43,950 nucleotides of DNA, taken from contig CAZTPA010000022.1 of the NCBI GenBank assembly GCA_964614525.1, forward strand, positions 1-43,950, read 5' to 3'. Numbering within the stretch: position 1 is the first letter of the stretch; each line of letters begins with the position of its first letter. Origin of the DNA: PWND01 sp964614525. Its GTDB lineage: Bacteria; Bacteroidota; Bacteroidia; Bacteroidales; UBA7960. A model generated the notes under the pieces. It did not search any database and was not told the DNA's origin. It saw nothing but the letters and a program-made list of their open reading frames with translations. Shown piece by piece: positions 43,671 through 43,950 of the stretch. The position numbers were made by a program, and so were the translations under genes.

Positions 43671-43867
43671 CTAATTTTATACAAAAATATTAAAAGAATC
43701 ACTACTGCACGATTAAATAATTATTTGATGGTATTTATATAGAAAGGCTGATAAAATAATTTATTTTGATCGAGAAAAATAAAGAAAAATTTTTAATAAT
43801 GCTTTTTCCCATAATCGGAAAAGATTATTTTAGTTTTCTAAAGGAATTTGCAATATTGCTAATCCAA

Positions 43868-43902
43868 AAAACCGCAACTACTCACTAATCAATTACGGTT
43901 TT
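43868..43902 (-). terminator. Possible terminator of tRNA-Pro
   Basis: AAAACCG (43868-43874) pairs with CGGTTTT (43896-43902) across a 21-base loop. The A-run at 43866-43871 gives a short U-tract on the minus strand, just past the tRNA 3' end. Confidence 0.55.
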
Positions 43903-43908
43903 AAAATA

Positions 43909-43950
43909 TCGGGGTGAGAGGATTCGAACCTCCGACCTCGTCGTCCCGAA
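43909..43950 (-). tRNA. tRNA-Pro(CGG), 3' part only
   Basis: Read on the minus strand from the window edge: anticodon loop TTCGGGA with anticodon CGG, the 3' anticodon stem CGACG, variable loop AGGTC, T arm GGAGG/CCTCT with loop TTCGAAT, then CACCCCG and discriminator A. The window cuts the gene in the anticodon loop, so the 5' half cannot be checked. CCA is not encoded. Confidence 0.85.

Noticed and set aside
43831..43908. Possible small gene or RNA between ispG and tRNA-Pro
   Set aside because: The only frame (about 29 codons) has no signal or family and runs into the tRNA terminator.
1..43950. CRISPR arrays, prophage genes, insertion sequences, toxin-antitoxin pairs
   Set aside because: I looked for regularly spaced repeats, transposase or integrase motifs and small paired genes and saw none; the short repeats found are tandem or single palindromic elements.

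Overview
The window reads as a chromosomal piece of a low-GC Bacteroidota genome, most likely order Bacteroidales sensu lato. The evidence is: several promoters of the Bacteroidota type (TAnnTTTG, some with an upstream TTG); a secreted protein with a type IX secretion (T9SS) C-terminal signal; families largely confined to the phylum (DUF4783-like, DUF4834-like, TIGR02757/DUF2400, MnmD as a stand-alone enzyme, the long form of IspG, a PorT-like outer-membrane barrel); and lipoproteins with Bacteroidota-style signals. A run of exactly 100 N (36231-36330) shows that this is a draft scaffold.

Layout. 1-320: a structured REP-like repeat cut by the window edge, then a terminator. 321-6069: a YceI-like lipoprotein, an SsnA-like amidohydrolase, a TPR-type lipoprotein, a YgjV/acetyltransferase fusion and a hydantoinase/dihydropyrimidinase. 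6086-9706 (minus): nadC, an SLC13 permease and an MscS channel in one tight run. 9835-14603: DUF4783-like protein, rlmH, tRNA-Val(GAC), a DUF4168-like protein, a SiaC/SiaB signalling pair, a tiny unlisted lipoprotein gene, mnmD and a small membrane protein. 14656-19425 (minus): FTCD (folate/histidine catabolism), a PLP enzyme of the D-threonine aldolase/D-serine dehydratase type, queA and a methyltransferase. 19573-21603: rplS and trmD, separated by an outer-membrane protein gene on the other strand. 21902-26909: T9SS-exported kelch protein, TIGR02757, PepD dipeptidase and rpmH. 27091-31269: DUF4834-like protein, YfhO-like membrane protein and a GT4 glycosyltransferase in one operon. 31287-36509 (minus): ABC-F ATPase, cold-shock protein, an SDR/acetoacetate-decarboxylase-like/glutathione-peroxidase run and a gap-broken GT2 glycosyltransferase. 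36662-39484: trkA-trkH potassium uptake. 39542-43950: SpoIIAA-like protein, an exported M20 peptidase, ispG and a tRNA-Pro(CGG) cut by the window end.

Functionally this is mostly housekeeping: translation and tRNA/rRNA modification (rplS, rpmH, trmD, rlmH, mnmD, queA, two tRNAs), cofactor and isoprenoid synthesis (nadC, ispG), ion homeostasis (trkAH, mscS) and amino-acid, peptide and purine/pyrimidine scavenging (FTCD, PepD, M20, SsnA, hydantoinase). I see no transposase, phage, CRISPR array, toxin-antitoxin or obvious defence island. I did not find a convincing new multi-gene system. The items most worth a second look are the SiaB-SiaC pair without SiaA/SiaD, the FTCD-PLP enzyme overlap, the YgjV-acetyltransferase fusion, the cloverleaf-like repeat at the left edge, and two short tandem repeats lying directly in front of genes.
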